Positions 16,692 through 25,886 of a stretch of DNA of 64,000 bases are shown in pieces. Origin of the DNA: Mycobacterium sp. Z3061 (lineage in GTDB: Bacteria > Actinomycetota > Actinomycetes > Mycobacteriales > Mycobacteriaceae); assembly GCF_031583025.1 (NCBI RefSeq), contig NZ_CP134062.1, forward strand, positions 4,154,001-4,218,000, given 5' to 3'. Positions within the stretch are counted from its first letter, which is position 1. Every line of letters starts with the position of its first letter. The notes under the pieces were generated by a model. That model saw nothing but the letters and a program-made list of their open reading frames with translations. It did not search any database and had not been told where the DNA came from. The position numbers and the translations under genes are program-made.

Positions 16692-19349
16692 GTGACGGCG
16701 ACGCTCTTCCGATCTGGCGGGTCCGGCGCCAACGGTGTGCCGGGTGGACCCGGCGGGGCCGCCGGGCTGTTGGGCAGTGGCGGCACCGGCGGTGCCGGCG
16801 GGCTCGGGGCTGCTGGTGTCGGCCGGTCGGGCGGTCAGGGCGGTAACGGCGGCTTGTTCTTCGGCAACGCCGGGGGCGGCGGAGCGGGCGCGGCCGGCTC
16901 CGACGGCAACGGCGGCGGTGGCGGAGCCGGGGGAACCGGCGGGATCTTCGGTTCCGGTGGTTCCGGCGGGACCGGCGGGATGGCCAACTTCGCGATCCCC
17001 GGTGTGTCCGGCGGCGCCGGAGGGTCCGGCGGCGCCAGTGGGGCGCTGAGTGGGCTGGTCGGTGCCGGCGGCGGTACCGGTGGGGTCGGCGGCGCCGGGT
17101 TCACCGGAGGTGCGGGCGGAACAGGCGGGGCAGCCGGCATCGCCGGTTCACTCTTCGGCGGCGGTGCCGGCACCCTTGGCGGCTCCGTGGTCGGTGCCGG
17201 CGGGGCCGGCGGCGACGGCGGCGCCAGTTTGGGCGGCACTGGCGGGCAGGGCGGAAGCGGCGGCGCGGGTGGACAATTCGCGGGCGCCGGCGGCTCCGGT
17301 GGGGCTGGCGGTTCGGTGCTGGCCCCCCTAGTCGGTAGCGGCGGTGGGGGTCTCGGCGGCGGCGGAGGAACCGCCGGCTTGCTGGGTTCCGGCGGCTCCG
17401 GCGGCACCGGCGGCGCGGCGGGAGTGTCGCTCGTCACGCAGGTCCCCGGCGGTCAGGGCGGCCTCGGCGGCAACGCGGGCTTGCTGGGCTCCGGCGGTGC
17501 CGGTGGGACAGGCGGCTACTCCGATTCGGGTATCGGCGGGGCAGGCGGCCGCGGCGGGGCAGGCGGCGCGGTGTTGGGCAACGGCGGCGCCGGCGGTACC
17601 GGCGCCGAAGCTGCCCCGGGCTCCTTCAGCGGAGACGGCGGCGTCGGCGGCAGCGCCCAATTGATCGGTACCGGCGGCAACGGCGGAAACGCCGGCAACG
17701 CCGCGATGTTGAATCTACTGGGCGGGCCGGGCACCGTCGGCAGCGGCGGGCTTCTGTTGGGCGTCAACGGAATTCCCGGGTTGCCGATGAGCCCGAACCT
17801 GTTGGTCAACGGGAACTTCGAGATCGCGACCCCGTCACCGTCGGGCACCAGCTCGGTGACCTACCCAGGCTGGTCGGTGAGCGGCACCCCGACCATCATC
17901 GCCTACGGCACGCCGCGCGTCAGTTACGTGCTGGGAGTCTCGTTCCCCTTCCCGGATCTGCCGAGTTTCCTGGGCTTCCCCGGCACGGCGCCGCCGGGGG
18001 CCGGCGCCAATTTCGGCGGCGGCGGACCCGTGGCCACCTCCAGCATCAGCCAAAGAGTCGACCTCAGCGCCGCGACCGCCAAGATCAACACCGGCACAAC
18101 GCCTTACACGCTCAGCGGTTTGCTCGGCGGCGCGCTCATCGACCCGTCCTCGACCGCCCTGCAGGTCACCTTCCTCAACTCGAGCGGAGCGGTACTGGGC
18201 ACCGGTTCGACGACAACGGTCTCGGCGCTGGATCGTCTGGGGATCACCGGATTACAGCCACGATCGGTCTCCGGAACCATCCCGGTGGGCACCACGTCTG
18301 CGGTCGTCACCGCCACCTTCAATGACAGCAACCCCATCACGAACCACTACAACAACGCCTACGCGGACAACCTGTCCTTCACCGTCGGCGCTCCCGGCCT
18401 GGGCCCGGCGCCGCTGACGGTACCGACGTCCAACGTCGGCCAACTCGATCACGTGTTCCTGATCTACATGGAGAATCACGGCTTCACCGACATCGTCGGC
18501 AGTGTGAACGCCCCGTACATCAACAGTCTGCTCGGCACTTACGGGTCGGCCGACAACTACTACGCCAACAGCCACCCGAGTGCCCCCAACTACTTCCGGG
18601 TCCTCGGCGGCTCGGACTTCGGACTGACCTACAACCCCAACCCACCCTCCATCAACGCACCCAGCCTGATGCAGGAGATGGATGGCGCAGGCATCTCGTG
18701 GGCCAACTACGCGCAGAGCATGCCGTACCCCGGCGCGCTGGTGTCCTCGGGTGACTACAGCACGTTCCAGATTCCCGCCGCTCAGTACAGTTACGTCTTC
18801 AACAACACGGTGGCCTACCAGCAGCAGCATCTACTTCCGCTGACGCAGTTGAGTACCGATCTGCAGAACGCGAGCACCACCCCGCGGTTCAGCTGGATCG
18901 TCGCCAACAACGCCAATGACATGGAAGGGCCGGTTGATTCGCCGCTGGGCATCGTCAACTTCCTCGGCAGCCAGCTCACCAACCACCAGTACAACGTCGC
19001 CGCCGGCGACCAGTTCCTGCAACAGCAGGTCTCGCTCATTCAGAACTCCACCGCCTGGAACACCGCGGGTCAGCGCGACGCGATCATCATCACCTGGGAC
19101 GAGGACTTCAACAACCTGGGACTGGGAATCGGCAACCAGGGCAACCACGTTCCCATGATCGTCATCCCCAACCAGGGCGCCATCACGTCGGGGATGCTGT
19201 CCGGGCAGTTCGTGACGCATGGCTACGGCGACCAGTACAGCTTGATGTCGACAATCGAGTATGCGCTGGGTCCGGCGCCGGGAGTTCCGTTGGCGCCGTT
19301 GACGATGAATGACAAGTATGCGACGCCGCTGAATGGGTTCTGGTCGTAG
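16692..19349 (+). CDS. PGRS second half plus phosphoesterase domain of the second gene (in-frame 3' part)
   Basis: 885 codons, but the first few (TATLFRS) are translated adapter, so the apparent start is false. PGRS repeats continue to about 17760. Then comes the NLLVNGNFE / [11 protein letters not shown] region and, from about 18430, the phosphoesterase domain with [27 protein letters not shown] and [11 protein letters not shown]. It differs from copy 1 at TWDED versus TFDED. The stop is followed at once by the MFS gene. Confidence 0.85.
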   Translation: MTATLFRSGGSGANGVPGGPGGAAGLLGSGGTGGAGGLGAAGVGRSGGQGGNGGLFFGNAGGGGAGAAGSDGNGGGGGAGGTGGIFGSGGSGGTGGMANFAIPGVSGGAGGSGGASGALSGLVGAGGGTGGVGGAGFTGGAGGTGGAAGIAGSLFGGGAGTLGGSVVGAGGAGGDGGASLGGTGGQGGSGGAGGQFAGAGGSGGAGGSVLAPLVGSGGGGLGGGGGTAGLLGSGGSGGTGGAAGVSLVTQVPGGQGGLGGNAGLLGSGGAGGTGGYSDSGIGGAGGRGGAGGAVLGNGGAGGTGAEAAPGSFSGDGGVGGSAQLIGTGGNGGNAGNAAMLNLLGGPGTVGSGGLLLGVNGIPGLPMSPNLLVNGNFEIATPSPSGTSSVTYPGWSVSGTPTIIAYGTPRVSYVLGVSFPFPDLPSFLGFPGTAPPGAGANFGGGGPVATSSISQRVDLSAATAKINTGTTPYTLSGLLGGALIDPSSTALQVTFLNSSGAVLGTGSTTTVSALDRLGITGLQPRSVSGTIPVGTTSAVVTATFNDSNPITNHYNNAYADNLSFTVGAPGLGPAPLTVPTSNVGQLDHVFLIYMENHGFTDIVGSVNAPYINSLLGTYGSADNYYANSHPSAPNYFRVLGGSDFGLTYNPNPPSINAPSLMQEMDGAGISWANYAQSMPYPGALVSSGDYSTFQIPAAQYSYVFNNTVAYQQQHLLPLTQLSTDLQNASTTPRFSWIVANNANDMEGPVDSPLGIVNFLGSQLTNHQYNVAAGDQFLQQQVSLIQNSTAWNTAGQRDAIIITWDEDFNNLGLGIGNQGNHVPMIVIPNQGAITSGMLSGQFVTHGYGDQYSLMSTIEYALGPAPGVPLAPLTMNDKYATPLNGFWS
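16699..16715 (+). other. Embedded Illumina adapter fragment
   Basis: CGACGCTCTTCCGATCT is an exact 17-base match to the end of the Illumina TruSeq universal adapter. Compared with the matching position in the first gene (about 12330), roughly 16 adapter bases replace 6 PGRS bases, a net gain that shifts the frame. Confidence 0.92.
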
Positions 19350-19355
19350 CGGGCG

Positions 19356-20567
19356 TTGAACCAGGAAGATGCGACCCGACCGGCACGCTCGGGACCGACC
19401 TGGCTCACCCCCAACGTACGGGTGCTCTCGGCGGTGTCGTTCCTGCAGGACAGCGCCAGTGAGCTGCTGTATCCGCTGCTGCCGATCTACCTCACGGCCG
19501 TGCTGGGTGCTCCCCCGTCCGTGGTGGGAGCCGTCGAGGGCGTGGCCGAGGGTGCGGCTTCACTTACGAAACTCGCGGCCGGCCCGCTGGGCGACAGGTT
19601 TGCGCGACGCCCACTGATCACCACCGGTTATGGGATGGCGGCGCTCGGCAAGGTGATCATCGCGGTGGCCGTGGCATGGCCGGGTGTGCTCGCGGGTCGC
19701 GTTGTGGATCGGCTCGGCAAGGGTATTCGCGGCGCACCGCGGGACGCGCTGTTGGTCGACCAGGTGGACGAGGCGTTGCGCGGCCGCGTGTTTGGTTTCC
19801 ACCGTGCGATGGACACGTTGGGCGCCGTCGTCGGTCCGCTGCTGGGCCTGGCATGCTACGAGCTGCTCGACCACAAGATAAAGCCGCTGCTGTATGTCGC
19901 GATCGTGCCCGCCGTCCTGAGCGTGGCGCTCATGTTCCTGGTGCGGGAGCGCAGCCGTCCCGTTGCGCGAGCACAGCGGCAGTCCATGTGGGCCGGTGTG
20001 CGCACGCTGCCGCGGCCGTACTGGCGGGTGACCGCGCTACTGATCGCCTTCAGCGTGGTGAACTTCCCCGATGCCCTGCTGTTGTTGCGGCTCAACGAGA
20101 TCGGCTTCTCGGTGGTGGAGGTGATCCTTGCCTACGTCGGCTACAACGCGGTCTACGCCCTCGCCAGCTACCCGGCCGGAGCGCTCGCCGACCGCATCGG
20201 CAGACCGGCTCTGTTCGGCTTCGGTCTGGCGTTCTTCGCCATCGGCTATGTCGGGCTGGGACTGACCACCGACACGGTGACGGCGTGGCTGCTGATCGGC
20301 GCCTACGGACTGTTCACCGGGTGCACCGACGGCGTGGGCAAAGCCTGGATCTCAGGGCTCGTCGACCAGGAGTACCAGGCCAGCGCGCAGGGCGTATTCC
20401 AGGGCGGCACCGGCCTGGGCGTCCTGGTGGCCGGTTTATGGGCGGGCTTCCTCTGGGGCTCGAACGGCCAACTGCCACTGCTGGTTTCAGGGACCATCGG
20501 CGGTCTGTTCGCGGTCGTGCTGCTCGGCGGGCGGCTGGTCCGTGCGTTCGGGCGCGGGTCTACCTGA
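19356..20567 (+). CDS. Major facilitator superfamily transporter
   Basis: 403 residues from TTG 19356, only 6 bases after the PE_PGRS stop. About 12 hydrophobic helices are visible. The loop between helices 2 and 3 carries GPLGDRFARRPLITTGY, the MFS signature motif, and RVVDRLGKGIRGAPRDALL follows, a stretch I recall from a bacterial MFS subgroup often annotated as drug or sugar-phosphate permeases. The second half has GALADRIGRPALFGFG, the repeat of the signature. An inner-membrane exporter or importer; the substrate cannot be told from the sequence. Close spacing suggests cotranscription with the PE_PGRS gene, though codon context gives no proof. Confidence 0.88.
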   Translation: MNQEDATRPARSGPTWLTPNVRVLSAVSFLQDSASELLYPLLPIYLTAVLGAPPSVVGAVEGVAEGAASLTKLAAGPLGDRFARRPLITTGYGMAALGKVIIAVAVAWPGVLAGRVVDRLGKGIRGAPRDALLVDQVDEALRGRVFGFHRAMDTLGAVVGPLLGLACYELLDHKIKPLLYVAIVPAVLSVALMFLVRERSRPVARAQRQSMWAGVRTLPRPYWRVTALLIAFSVVNFPDALLLLRLNEIGFSVVEVILAYVGYNAVYALASYPAGALADRIGRPALFGFGLAFFAIGYVGLGLTTDTVTAWLLIGAYGLFTGCTDGVGKAWISGLVDQEYQASAQGVFQGGTGLGVLVAGLWAGFLWGSNGQLPLLVSGTIGGLFAVVLLGGRLVRAFGRGST

Positions 20568-20615
20568 TTCAAGGAAGCGCGAACACCACGAGCATCCCCA
20601 TCCCGAGAGGGCCAG

Positions 20616-21434
20616 CTATCCCAGCGGGGACCACGTGGCGGTGCCTTCGGTCGCCGGATTCGTTCGAGAGTCACTCCCCGAACAGTCGCCGCTGCGGGTC
20701 GTCTGCCAACTCATCGGCCCCTCGCTCATCGAAACCGTGCCATCGAATCTGAAGACATAGGTGACGGGTCCGGAACCCACGCCGACCTCCACACAGCCTG
20801 GAGCTGTGGTGTAGTGGGCCTGAGTTCTGATTTTCCGAGTGCCGGTCAGGGTCGAGCCGGACAGTTGCCCGTTGACCTGACCAGTCCGCGAATCCATCGT
20901 TGGAGGCAAAGGTGTCGGGGCGTCCGTGCACGTGACCTCGTCGCCGGTCTTCACACAATCCATGGCGACAGTCCCGTCGTACATGATTCCAAAGTGCTTG
21001 GGGAGCGCCTGGTTGCCGCCGCCGCTCTTTGACGTAGAGGTGGGAGGAACCGGAGTCCCGCCGCCGGTTGTGCCGGGGGTACCTTTCGGTGTTGAAGTGG
21101 AGGTGCTGCCGCCCTGGGGCGAACGTGAATCGGGGGGAGGAACCTGGGTTCCGCCCCGGCTGGCACCGCCGTGGATGCAGGCGTTGAAGATCTCCGTGCA
21201 CCGGGCCACATCCTCGGCGGTGACAAATCTGCCGCCGAAGGTGGTTTGCCTCATGTCTGCGCTCATGCGTAGACACTCGCGGAGGTCGCCGCCACACGAC
21301 GCGGACGGGGTTGCTCCGGCGATGCCGATGGGATGCAGGCACGAACCCGGTATAGGCAGCCCGAACGTTGGTAGGTAAAACCCCAGGGCCGCCACGGTGC
21401 CCAGTGCGAGCTTGGGGATCAGGCGTGTAATCAT
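20616..21434 (-). CDS. Secreted protein, paralogue of 22096-22824
   Basis: 272 residues with an N-terminal signal peptide. The first domain has GGDLRECLRMSADMRQTTFG and FVTAEDVARCTEIFNACIHGG, a helical cysteine-containing module. A Pro/Ser/Thr/Gly-rich linker follows, then a C-terminal beta-rich domain with four cysteines and many threonines (GQLSGSTLTGTRKIR, YVFRFDGTVSM). It shares both domains with the protein at 22096-22824, and about 108 bases of the first domain are nearly identical in DNA. It begins 9 bases after the DUF3060 lipoprotein stop, so one operon is likely. Probably an exported mycobacterial protein of unknown role. Confidence 0.8.
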   Translation of the reverse strand: MITRLIPKLALGTVAALGFYLPTFGLPIPGSCLHPIGIAGATPSASCGGDLRECLRMSADMRQTTFGGRFVTAEDVARCTEIFNACIHGGASRGGTQVPPPDSRSPQGGSTSTSTPKGTPGTTGGGTPVPPTSTSKSGGGNQALPKHFGIMYDGTVAMDCVKTGDEVTCTDAPTPLPPTMDSRTGQVNGQLSGSTLTGTRKIRTQAHYTTAPGCVEVGVGSGPVTYVFRFDGTVSMSEGPMSWQTTRSGDCSGSDSRTNPATEGTATWSPLG

Positions 21435-21443
21435 CTGCCGGCC

Positions 21444-21830
21444 TTAGCCTTTGGTGATGGTGTTGCCGGTGCCGAGGTCCTGGACGTTGGGGGCGCCGTC
21501 GCGGTAGGTGACGGTGTTGTTGAACCCCGCGACGATGATCTCGGTGTCCACCCTCTCGAAGCTGACCTTGTTCTCGTCGCCGCCGATGACCACCGAACCG
21601 CAGCGTCCCTTGACGGTCAGGGTGTTCTTGGATCCGCCGATGTTGAGCCCCTTGCCCTCAGCGCAATCCAGGGTGTCGGTCTTGCCGAATGTGCCGTCGT
21701 TGATGGTGTTGCCCATCTCGGCCACCGGCGGCTTGTCGACGGGCTGCTTCTTCGACCCGCAACCCGCGCTGCCCAGGGCGGCGATCACCACCATCGACCC
21801 AGCGACAATCCTGAAAGCATTTGTGCGCAT
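21444..21830 (-). CDS. DUF3060 lipoprotein
   Basis: 128 residues from ATG 21830 (MRTNAFRIV). The longer frame to 21911 adds a poor leader. The signal peptide ends in the lipobox LGSAGC. The mature part consists of short beta repeats such as GLNIGGSKNTLTVKGRCGSV and FNNTVTYRDGAPNV with ...GTGNTI near the end, the pattern of DUF3060, which probably folds as a small beta-helix. Expected to be anchored to the outer face of the cytoplasmic membrane. It lies between the truncated paralogue and the longer secreted protein on the same strand. Role unknown. Confidence 0.88.
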   Translation of the reverse strand: MRTNAFRIVAGSMVVIAALGSAGCGSKKQPVDKPPVAEMGNTINDGTFGKTDTLDCAEGKGLNIGGSKNTLTVKGRCGSVVIGGDENKVSFERVDTEIIVAGFNNTVTYRDGAPNVQDLGTGNTITKG

Positions 21831-21889
21831 AACCTTCTCGTTTCTCGCTGCTACCCGCTCGGCAACCTGCCACTTGGGCATTCGCCCAG

Positions 21890-22114
21890 TCATTCGAAGG
21901 CTCCCGTGCACTTGGCGACGTCGGCGGTGACGTACCCGGGCCCATACGTGCCGGTTTGCGCACTGTGCCGCAGGTACTTTCGTAGATTGCCACCGTGTGC
22001 CGGGGATGGTGCGGCGGCCGCCACGCCGTCACACCCGCCCGCCATGTGACATCGCGCCGCCGACAGTAGCGGGGCGACGATCGGTATCACGGTGCCTACC
22101 CCAGCCCGGACCAC
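21890..22114 (-). CDS. Truncated third copy of the secreted cysteine module
   Basis: 74 codons from GTG 22114, overlapping the upstream gene by 19 bases. The C-terminal half reads GGNLRKYLRHSAQTGTYGPG then YVTADVAKCTGAFE, a diverged copy of the GGDLRECLRMSADMRQ ... FVTAEDVARCTEIF module of its two neighbours. The protein stops there, without linker or beta domain. The first cysteine (ECL) has become tyrosine (KYL). A weak signal-like N-terminus is present. Either a small functional relative or a decaying remnant. Confidence 0.55.
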   Translation of the reverse strand: MVRAGVGTVIPIVAPLLSAARCHMAGGCDGVAAAAPSPAHGGNLRKYLRHSAQTGTYGPGYVTADVAKCTGAFE

Positions 22115-22824
22115 GAGGCCGTCACCTCATTCGGGGGAATCGTCTCTGAACTGCCACCTGAACAACTGCCGTGATTTGTCTTGTGCCACGGGAGTGGTCC
22201 ACTGCGTATCGATACGGTTCCGCTGGAGTCGAAGACTAGCGTGATCGTTCCGCTGCCCTCTTCCGTATAGGAGCAACCTGGTTCACCCGAGTAATGGCCT
22301 TCGATGCGAAAAGTCTGTTGGCCAGTCATCGTCATACCCGAGAGGGTCCCGGTTATCGTGCCAGTCCACGAGTCCTGTCCCTCAGCAAGCCCGTTCGGGT
22401 TGAGAGACTTGCACGTGACCGCGTCACCGTTGATTCGGCAGTCGCCGATGAGTGCTCCTTGATAGTTCATCCCGAAGTGTTGCGGCAGGCCCCTTCTGCC
22501 GCCACCGCCACCGGTCGAAGTGGTGGATGGAATCGGGGTTCCGCCGGCGCCGGCCCCACCGTGGATGCAGCCGTTAAAGATCTCCGTGCACCGGGCCACA
22601 TCCTCAGCGGTGACAAACCTGCCGCCGAAGGTGGTTTGCCTCATGTCTGCGCTCATGCGTAGACACTCGCGGAGGTCACTGCCACAGGTCGGTGAAGGCG
22701 CGGCGGTTGCAGTGGCCGCGGTGCTCCGGCAGGTCCGCGGCGAGCCGATCACCCCGAAGGCTGGGACGTAGAGGGCGAGAGCGGCTGCGCTGACGGCTGC
22801 CAGCCGAAGGGAAATTTTCGCCAT
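22096..22824 (-). CDS. Secreted protein, paralogue of 20616-21434
   Basis: 242 residues with an N-terminal signal peptide (RLAAVSAAALALYVPAFG). The helical module CGSDLRECLRMSADMRQ ... VARCTEIFNGCIHGG is followed by a glycine-rich linker and a beta-rich domain with GDCRINGDAVTCKS, a paired-cysteine unit, and GTLSGMTMTGQQTFRIEGHY. First gene of a same-strand group of four: this gene, the truncated copy, the DUF3060 lipoprotein, then the longer paralogue. The beta domain resembles secreted mycobacterial proteins of unknown function. No enzyme motif was seen. Confidence 0.8.
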   Translation of the reverse strand: MAKISLRLAAVSAAALALYVPAFGVIGSPRTCRSTAATATAAPSPTCGSDLRECLRMSADMRQTTFGGRFVTAEDVARCTEIFNGCIHGGAGAGGTPIPSTTSTGGGGGRRGLPQHFGMNYQGALIGDCRINGDAVTCKSLNPNGLAEGQDSWTGTITGTLSGMTMTGQQTFRIEGHYSGEPGCSYTEEGSGTITLVFDSSGTVSIRSGPLPWHKTNHGSCSGGSSETIPPNEVTASWSGLG

Positions 22825-22933
22825 GCCCGACCTCCTGTCCGACCCGCTGGAGTCGACCGCAACAGGGCCGCCGTTTTACGAGTGCGAGAATGCTAACCGG
22901 CTACCGGGCGGACAGGGGTAGAGCCTTAAGACC

Positions 22934-24481
22934 TCATCCGCGAGGCAAGAGCCGGTTGCGGCCGCGGAAGAAGCCGGGGGCGATCAGCCACCAGATGACC
23001 ATCAGGATTACCCCGAGCACCAGCGCGCCGATACCCACCGCCGCGACCGCGCCGAACCCGAGGATCGTGACGTTGTTGCCGCCGTCGTCGGTCAACCAGC
23101 CGGGCCTCGCGTACTGGATGAGCCCGTAGCCGAAAACGATCAGTAAGGCCGAACCACCCAACAGCGGAACGACGCCACGAATCACGAAGTCCCGCAACGA
23201 CCTGGTGAAGGCCTTGCGGTAGTACCACGCACACGCGAACCCGGTGAGCCCGTAGTAGAACGCGATCATCAAGCCGACCGATCCAATCAGCGCGGTGAGC
23301 AGGTTGGCACTGATGAGGGTGAACAGGACGTAGCAAGGGGCCGAAACCACACCGATCACGATGGTGGATGTGGTCGGTGTGAGGTAGCGCTGATGGATCT
23401 TCGCGAACGAGTCAGGCAGCGCGTGGAAAGCCGCCATCGACAGAGTGGTGCGCGCGGTCTGCAAGACCGTCGCCTGCGTCGAGGCGGCGGCAGACATCAG
23501 AATCGACGAAGCCAGTAATAGCAGTGCAATCTTGCCGAAGACGCTGTTGCCGAACAATTCCGGACCGATAGCTGCGAAGACGTCTTTGGAATTGTGCGGA
23601 TTCCCCAACCCGATTCCCGTCGTGCCGACACCGGCGAACGCGACGGCCGAGACGGTCACCAGGGCGTAGGTCCCCAGCAGCAGGAACGTCGAGATGACGG
23701 CGGCGCGGCCCGGCGTGCGGGCGGGGTCGGCGGACTCCTCGTTTAACGTCACAGCGGTGTCCCAGCCCCAGTACATGAAGATGGCCAGGAGAACTGCCGG
23801 GGCGATACCCGTCCCGAAGTCAAGTCCGTCCGGCCAGAACCAGGACGGCGACGGACGCAGTGAATTCGCCTGGGCGCTATGGGTGTACACCCTGACCAGC
23901 GCCACGACCGAAAACACCATCAGCATCAGGATTTGGATGGACAGCAGAGCGTAGAGCACCCTGGCCGAGACCTCGATGCCGCGATAGCAGACATAGGTCA
24001 TCAACGCGATCCAGCAGACGCCCACGACCGTCGACCAGAACCTGTTGTCGGCCAGGTCCGCAACCGAATGCCAGCCCAGGACGCCGGCGAACCTGAACGA
24101 GTACGCCCCGGTGATCTCGACCAGGTTGGCCATCACGATCACTTCCGCGGCTATCATTCCCCAGCCGCCGAGCCATCCGACGACGGGCCCGAATGCGCGC
24201 GAAGCCCACGCGAACGTGGTGCCACAGTCCGGTTCCGCCTTGTTCAATTCCCGGTAGGCCACCGCGATCAAGTACATCGGGATGAACGAGATAAGGACGA
24301 CGCCAGGGGCTTTGACGCCGGCAAGCTGCCCCCCGCCACTGGCCACGATCAGACCCAACGTTGCGGCGAGGCTGTACGCCGGCGCCGTGGAAGCCAATCC
24401 GACCACCACACCGGATAGCAGGCCGAGTACGCCGCCCTTGAGGCCCTTTCCTTCGAAGGTCGTCACTGGTTGCAGTCTCAC
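22934..24481 (-). CDS. APC-superfamily amino acid permease
   Basis: 515 residues with about 12-14 hydrophobic helices. The N-terminal part has GLLSGVVVGLASTAPAYSLA and MYLIAVAYRELNKAEPDCG then TFAWASRAFGP. The latter is the conserved helix 2-3 region of amino acid-polyamine-organocation transporters. It is the last gene of a probable three-gene operon, 19 bases after the WS/DGAT gene. It likely imports an amino acid or amine across the inner membrane; the substrate is not predictable. Its place after fadD and WS/DGAT is unexplained. Confidence 0.88.
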   Translation of the reverse strand: MRLQPVTTFEGKGLKGGVLGLLSGVVVGLASTAPAYSLAATLGLIVASGGGQLAGVKAPGVVLISFIPMYLIAVAYRELNKAEPDCGTTFAWASRAFGPVVGWLGGWGMIAAEVIVMANLVEITGAYSFRFAGVLGWHSVADLADNRFWSTVVGVCWIALMTYVCYRGIEVSARVLYALLSIQILMLMVFSVVALVRVYTHSAQANSLRPSPSWFWPDGLDFGTGIAPAVLLAIFMYWGWDTAVTLNEESADPARTPGRAAVISTFLLLGTYALVTVSAVAFAGVGTTGIGLGNPHNSKDVFAAIGPELFGNSVFGKIALLLLASSILMSAAASTQATVLQTARTTLSMAAFHALPDSFAKIHQRYLTPTTSTIVIGVVSAPCYVLFTLISANLLTALIGSVGLMIAFYYGLTGFACAWYYRKAFTRSLRDFVIRGVVPLLGGSALLIVFGYGLIQYARPGWLTDDGGNNVTILGFGAVAAVGIGALVLGVILMVIWWLIAPGFFRGRNRLLPRG

Positions 24482-24500
24482 CTTGGCTCGTCGTTACCGA

Positions 24501-25886
24501 TCAGGGCGCCTTCAGGCCCGCGGCCGCTTCCAGCTCCTGCAGTGCCGGCTCCATGGCGTCGGCGAGTTGGTCGATGTCGTCGGCGATTTCCGGTGTGGTG
24601 ACGAAGCCGAAATTGATCAGTCCGTTATAGCTGAAGCAGCTGATGTTCAATCCCACGCCCAGCATCAGTGGTCCCACCGGCAGCAGCCGCTCGACGACCG
24701 CTCCTGCCAGATAGATCGGGTGGTCGGGCCCGGCAACGTTGGAGATGACCAGGTTGATCGGAGCGAGGTGTCCGCCGAGATGGCTTGCGGTGTAGGCACG
24801 GATCGCCAGCCCGACCAGACCGGGCGGTGTGGTGTCTGTGAGCCCCATACTCTGATGAGCGGTCAGAGTTCTGGTCATCTCCTTGGCGCCTTGGGAATTG
24901 GCGTAGATGGTCTTCAGCCGCTCGGCCGGCTCGGCGACGTCGGAGGCCAAGCTGATCGTCGTAGAGGTGATCTGGTTGCCCAGGTCGGTGCCGCCGTGGT
25001 GGGTGGAGATCGGGACCTGGGCCACCAGCGGACGTTCGGGTAGCTCCCCGCGGTCTTGCAGGTAGCGGCGCATCGCGCCCGAAACCAGCGCGAGCACAAC
25101 GTCGTTGAGCTTCACCTCATGGGCTCGTTTTACCGCTTTGAGTCGATCCAGCGGCAGACTGCACGTGGCGACTCGCCGCTCGGGCGTGAGGTCGGTATTG
25201 AATCGCGTCGTGGGTGCCTCGAAGAAGTGCGGCGGTTTGTTGGCCAGCCCGCGCACCGCCCACTGTTGGGACAGCGTTTGCTGGGCGATTCGCAGCACGC
25301 GGTACGGGGTCTTGACCGCCACGTTGAAAAGCGCGCCGAGCATGCGTCGCTCGAATCCGGGCATGCCGGACCTAGATTCTGGGTCGGCCGCGACGTCCGG
25401 TCGGCGCGGTTCGGGCGTTGCGTCGAGCATGATCTCGGTCAGCCCGGCGCCGGACACTCCGTCGATCAGGGCGTGGTGCATCTTGGTCAGGGTTGCGACC
25501 CGCCCGTTCTCGACCCCCTCGATGAACCACATCTCCCACGGCGGCCTGTCGCGGTCGAGCGGGTAGGACATCAGCCGGCCGACCAGCTCGTCGAGCTCGC
25601 GACGTCCGCCCGGTGCGGGCACCGCGATCTGGCGGATGTGATAGTGGATGTCGAGTTCGGCGTCCTCGACCAGCCACGGCCTGTCCAGACCAAAAGGCGC
25701 GCCCTTCACCCGGTGGCGCAGCACGGGGAGCTCCGGAAGGCGCTCTACGAGAAGATCTTTGACCATGTCGAAGCCGAAGTCCGGCACCTTGGTAGGGTCG
25801 CAGATCGCCAATCCCGCTACGTGCAGGGGGCACTCGTGAGTATCGGCGAACCAGAACGTCGCGTCGAGGTTCGACAACCGCTTCAT
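24501..25886 (-). CDS. WS/DGAT wax ester synthase / diacylglycerol acyltransferase
   Basis: 461 residues, normal for mycobacterial Tgs-type enzymes. The acyltransferase active-site motif HHALIDG is present. The N-terminus [16 protein letters not shown] and the later [17 protein letters not shown] and [15 protein letters not shown] segments are family hallmarks. It transfers an acyl group from acyl-CoA to diacylglycerol or a fatty alcohol, giving storage lipid. Its ATG overlaps the fadD stop by 4 bases, so it is translationally coupled to the acyl-CoA synthetase that could supply its substrate. Confidence 0.94.
   Translation of the reverse strand: MKRLSNLDATFWFADTHECPLHVAGLAICDPTKVPDFGFDMVKDLLVERLPELPVLRHRVKGAPFGLDRPWLVEDAELDIHYHIRQIAVPAPGGRRELDELVGRLMSYPLDRDRPPWEMWFIEGVENGRVATLTKMHHALIDGVSGAGLTEIMLDATPEPRRPDVAADPESRSGMPGFERRMLGALFNVAVKTPYRVLRIAQQTLSQQWAVRGLANKPPHFFEAPTTRFNTDLTPERRVATCSLPLDRLKAVKRAHEVKLNDVVLALVSGAMRRYLQDRGELPERPLVAQVPISTHHGGTDLGNQITSTTISLASDVAEPAERLKTIYANSQGAKEMTRTLTAHQSMGLTDTTPPGLVGLAIRAYTASHLGGHLAPINLVISNVAGPDHPIYLAGAVVERLLPVGPLMLGVGLNISCFSYNGLINFGFVTTPEIADDIDQLADAMEPALQELEAAAGLKAP

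Larger units (their letters stand above)
15146..19349 (+). pseudogene. Second PE_PGRS-phosphoesterase gene (tandem paralogue); frame interrupted in this assembly
   Basis: Same architecture as the gene just upstream: PE domain with YASAE at residues 88-92, GRPLIGNG linker, PGRS, a second [16 protein letters not shown] linker, PGRS, beta-sandwich-like NLLVNGNFE region and phosphoesterase domain. The promoter-proximal sequence and ribosome site (TTAGCCG ... GGGAGCCGC) are also shared, so the duplication included the upstream region. The frame changes near 15768 (two bases apparently missing), at the G run 16064-16068 (one G missing) and at an adapter fragment (16699-16715). With these repaired the gene is continuous, about 1400 residues. 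Likely a real, expressed surface protein rather than a decayed gene. Confidence 0.85.

Noticed and set aside
15191..16786. A 531-codon minus-strand frame
   Set aside because: Antisense of the second PGRS gene, with no start context or domain.
10813..19349. Short tandem repeats considered as a CRISPR array
   Set aside because: The repeats are coding Gly-Gly-Xaa triplets with no uniform repeat-spacer length.
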